Shown: positions 61,276 through 64,000 of the stretch, in pieces | Layout: the number at the start of each line of letters is the position of its first letter | Numbering within the stretch: position 1 is the first letter of the stretch | Source: Punica granatum | Taxonomy: Eukaryota > Streptophyta > Magnoliopsida > Myrtales > Lythraceae | Assembly (NCBI RefSeq): GCF_007655135.1 | Contig: NC_045127.1 | Location: 868,001 to 932,000, forward strand | DNA: 64,000 nucleotides | Direction of reading: 5' to 3' | The notes under the pieces: model-generated | What the model saw: only the letters and a program-made list of their open reading frames with translations | Told to the model about the DNA's origin: nothing | Databases searched by the model: none | Program-made: the position numbers and the translations under genes

Positions 61276-63906
61276 ATGGCTCTTCCTGCTAAAACATCTC
61301 CAATTTCTCTTCATCGAGACCACCTCGGTCCTCTTTCCACCAAGACCCTCAAAGCCAGCACTCTGAATTGCTCTCAGAATATCCAACCCCATCAAATTTC
61401 CACCAAAAAGTACCAAGTACTCCCAGCCCTAAGCACACAAAGCTCAACCAGTCCCCGTAACCCAAATTCAATCCTGTGCCAGCTATGCCTCCGAGGAGAC
61501 CTACAGCAAGCCTTGAGCTACTTAAACTCCGTGCAAGAATTGGACTTTACGGTGGAGGAGGACACTTACATCGCTTTGTTGAGGTCGTGCGAGTACAGGA
61601 GGGCCTACGATGAAGGGGCTCTGGTGTACTCCTACGTGTTGAGGGACAATGGTACCCATTTGAGCATTAGGTTGGGAAACGCTCTGCTGAGCATGTTTGT
61701 CAGGTTTCGCAATATAAGTGATGCGTGGTACGTGTTCGGTAAAATGGCTGCGAGAGACGTCTTCTCTTGGAATGTTATGGTTGGTGGGTATGCCAAGAAT
61801 GGGTTCTTCGATGAGGCTCTGGATTTATACCACAGGATGTTGTGGGTCGGTGTGAGGCCTGACGTTTATACGTTTCCTTGTGTCCTGAGGACTTGCGGTG
61901 GCATTCCAGACTTGGTGAGGGGAAGGGAGATTCATGTCCATCTGATTAGATTCGGTTTCGAGTCTGATGTTGATGTTCTTAATGCTTTGATCACCATGTA
62001 CATGAAATGCGGGGATTTCTCGAGCGCGAGGTTGGTGTTTGATAGGATGCCTAGGAGGGACAGAATCTCATGGAATGCAATGATTTCAGGGTATTTTGAG
62101 AATGGTGAGTGCTTGGAAGGATTGAGGTTGTTCCTCACAATGCTCGAGTGCTCATTCGACCCAGATTTGATGACCATGACCAGTGTGATCTCTGCCTGTG
62201 AGCTTCTTGGTGATGAGTGGTTAGGGAGAGAAATTCACGGGTATGTGATGAGGACGGATTTTGGCACTGAAGTCTCCATCTGCAACTCGCTGATTCAAAT
62301 GTACTCGAGTGCCGGTCTCTGGGAAGAAGCAGAGAAAGTATTCTCAAGAATGGAGTATAACGATGTGGTCTCATGGACTGCAATGATTTCATCCTACGAG
62401 AATAATTTCCTTCCTGAGAAAGCACTAGAAACCTATGAAAAGATGGAGGAAGTGCGCGAAATGCCCGATGAGATCACTATAGCTAGTGTTCTTTCGGCTT
62501 GCGCTTCTTTAGGTCGCCTGGATTTAGGCTTGAAGATTCACGACCTTGCGGATAGGATGGGGCTCGTCTCTTATGTCATAGTTGCAAACACGCTAATTGA
62601 CATGTATTCCAAGTGCAAATGCATCGACAAGGCTCTAGAAGTGTTTAACTCAATTCGCGAGAAGAATGTCATATCATGGACTTCAATCATCCTTGGGCTT
62701 CGGATCAATAACCGGTGCTTTGAGGCCTTGATCTTCTTTCGCCAAATGAAGCTTGCCTTGAAGCCCAACACTGTCACCTTAATCTCTGTCCTCTCAGCAT
62801 GCTCTCGTATTGGAGCCCTGATGTGCGGGAAGGAGATTCACGCCTATGCTCTAAGGACCACGCAAGCATTTGGTGGGTTCTTGCCCAACGCACTGTTGGA
62901 CATGTACGTGAGATGTGGACGGATGAGGCTCGCATGGAACCAGTTTAATACCCACCCGAAGGATGTCGCGTCCTGGAATACTCTTCTGACAGGTTATGCC
63001 GAACGAGGGCAGGGAAAGCTAACTCTCGATCTCTTCCATCGGATGGTGATATCTGGAGTGTCTCCAGACGAGATTACTTTTATCTCGCTCTTATGTGCTT
63101 GTTCTAGGTCAGGTCTGGTGGATGAAGGCTTAGAGTACTTTGAATTCATGCAGAGTGAGTATTCTATTGTTCCTAACCTCAAGCACTATGCTTGTGTGGT
63201 CGATTTACTTGGTCGCTCTGGGAGATTAGAGGAGGCATATGAGTTTATTCAGAAAATGCCCTTAATGCCTGATGCAGCGATATGGGGAGCCCTCCTAAAT
63301 TCATGCAGAATACACCGAGAAATCAGGCTTGGGGAGATTGCAGCTCAGCATATATTCGAGATTGATACCAAGAGCGTCGGGTATTACATTCTCTTGTGTA
63401 ATTTATATGCTGACTGCGGGAAATGGGATGAAGTAGCGAGAGTGAGAAGGGTAATACGGGAAAGGGGGCTGAATGTGGATCCTGGTTGTAGCTGGATTGA
63501 GGTGAAAGGGAAGGTTCAGGCTTTTCTCAGCGGAGACGATTTTCATCCTCATATAAAGGAAATAAACGCAGTCTTGGAGGGATTTTACGATAGAATGGAA
63601 GAAGAGGGTTACAAAAGAGTGGAGATGAGAAGTTCCAGCAATGAAGTCGAGGCTTCGAGAGCAGAGATTTTCTGTGGGCACAGTGAGAGATTGGCAATTG
63701 CATTTGGGCTGATAAATACTGCTCCTGGGACTCCCATTTGGGTGACAAAGAATCTATACATGTGCCAAACGTGTCACGATATGGTGAAGTTTATCACGAA
63801 GGTGGTGAGGAGGCAAATTTCCGTTAGGGATACAGAGATTTTCCACCATTTCCGGGATGGAGTTTGCTCTTGTGGTGATGAAGGTTATTGGGGGAAAACT
63901 GGATAA
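61276..63906 (+). CDS. ECB2: PLS-class DYW pentatricopeptide repeat protein, ECB2/VAC1 type
   Basis: Intronless gene for 876 residues, site-specific C-to-U editing factor predicted for chloroplasts. In Arabidopsis ECB2/VAC1 is needed for editing of plastid accD and ndhF transcripts. The N-terminus ([16 protein letters not shown]) is transit-peptide-like. About twenty PLS-type repeats follow, with typical lines such as [21 protein letters not shown] and [14 protein letters not shown]. The E/E+ region ([11 protein letters not shown]..., [20 protein letters not shown]) and DYW domain come last, with the deaminase zinc signature HSE at about 802-804 and CQTC at about 830-833. The end reads [13 protein letters not shown]: the usual DYW triplet is GYW here and four residues follow. 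The start at 61276 is preferred; an in-frame ATG at 61168 would add 36 acidic/basic residues unlike a transit peptide. Confidence 0.95.
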   Translation: MALPAKTSPISLHRDHLGPLSTKTLKASTLNCSQNIQPHQISTKKYQVLPALSTQSSTSPRNPNSILCQLCLRGDLQQALSYLNSVQELDFTVEEDTYIALLRSCEYRRAYDEGALVYSYVLRDNGTHLSIRLGNALLSMFVRFRNISDAWYVFGKMAARDVFSWNVMVGGYAKNGFFDEALDLYHRMLWVGVRPDVYTFPCVLRTCGGIPDLVRGREIHVHLIRFGFESDVDVLNALITMYMKCGDFSSARLVFDRMPRRDRISWNAMISGYFENGECLEGLRLFLTMLECSFDPDLMTMTSVISACELLGDEWLGREIHGYVMRTDFGTEVSICNSLIQMYSSAGLWEEAEKVFSRMEYNDVVSWTAMISSYENNFLPEKALETYEKMEEVREMPDEITIASVLSACASLGRLDLGLKIHDLADRMGLVSYVIVANTLIDMYSKCKCIDKALEVFNSIREKNVISWTSIILGLRINNRCFEALIFFRQMKLALKPNTVTLISVLSACSRIGALMCGKEIHAYALRTTQAFGGFLPNALLDMYVRCGRMRLAWNQFNTHPKDVASWNTLLTGYAERGQGKLTLDLFHRMVISGVSPDEITFISLLCACSRSGLVDEGLEYFEFMQSEYSIVPNLKHYACVVDLLGRSGRLEEAYEFIQKMPLMPDAAIWGALLNSCRIHREIRLGEIAAQHIFEIDTKSVGYYILLCNLYADCGKWDEVARVRRVIRERGLNVDPGCSWIEVKGKVQAFLSGDDFHPHIKEINAVLEGFYDRMEEEGYKRVEMRSSSNEVEASRAEIFCGHSERLAIAFGLINTAPGTPIWVTKNLYMCQTCHDMVKFITKVVRRQISVRDTEIFHHFRDGVCSCGDEGYWGKTG

Positions 63907-64000
63907 GTTTTACCCTTTTTTCTGAGGACATGATGAGGGAGATAGCAATTTACAGTTTTTACTGTAAATAGAGCCAAAGTGCACAGCATATTTACACGAG

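Noticed and set aside
1..64000. CRISPR arrays, bacterial operons, rRNA or tRNA genes
   Set aside because: Eukaryotic DNA; no direct-repeat/spacer pattern and no tRNA or rRNA sequence noticed by eye. A tRNAscan-type search was not possible.

Overview
This is plant nuclear DNA, most likely from a eudicot. The genes have many introns with GT-AG borders, the spacers are AT-rich and full of transposon debris, and the proteins are plant-specific: a plastid ATP/ADP carrier, a DYW-type pentatricopeptide repeat (PPR) editing factor, histone H2A.Z, a BAH-RRM chromatin protein and borate exporters. I cannot name the species.

Left two thirds (1-38.5 kb). This is a tandem cluster of BOR4-like borate exporter genes, all on the minus strand. 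It reads as a duplicated two-gene unit (gene x, spacer, gene y). Unit A holds x1 (3' end cut by the window edge), a spacer, and y1, of which only the last three exons survive, frameshifted. An LTR-retroelement remnant follows. Unit B holds x2 (complete, 13 coding exons, 669 aa), a homologous but rearranged spacer, and y2 (13-exon layout, 655 aa because of a stop in exon 12). x1 and x2 are almost base-for-base identical over the 3.28 kb that can be compared, introns included. Their promoters and spacers are clearly diverged, and the change is abrupt just upstream of the first coding exon. This looks like recent gene conversion. The unit B spacer has gained a Helitron-like element, a MITE, a duplicated block and a TIR-flanked element carrying a bHLH gene or gene fragment.

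Middle (38.5-45 kb). No gene is visible. The stretch holds a TRIM (miniature LTR element), three Helitron-type 3' ends in the same orientation, a perfect palindrome, a three-copy tandem repeat and a trinucleotide microsatellite.

Right third (45-64 kb). This is an ordinary gene-rich region: H2A.Z (+), an ASI1-like BAH/RRM protein (-) with a second TRIM of the same family in an intron, two non-autonomous TIR elements (one a long imperfect palindrome with a 24-G run), the plastid ATP/ADP translocase (+), and the ECB2/VAC1-type PPR editing factor (+). From memory, BOR4, NTT2 and ECB2 are close neighbours on Arabidopsis chromosome 1 (At1g15460, At1g15500, At1g15510), so this looks like an old conserved gene neighbourhood in which the BOR member has been amplified.

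Exon borders were placed by hand from splice signals, reading frame and family similarity. No alignment or database search was run.
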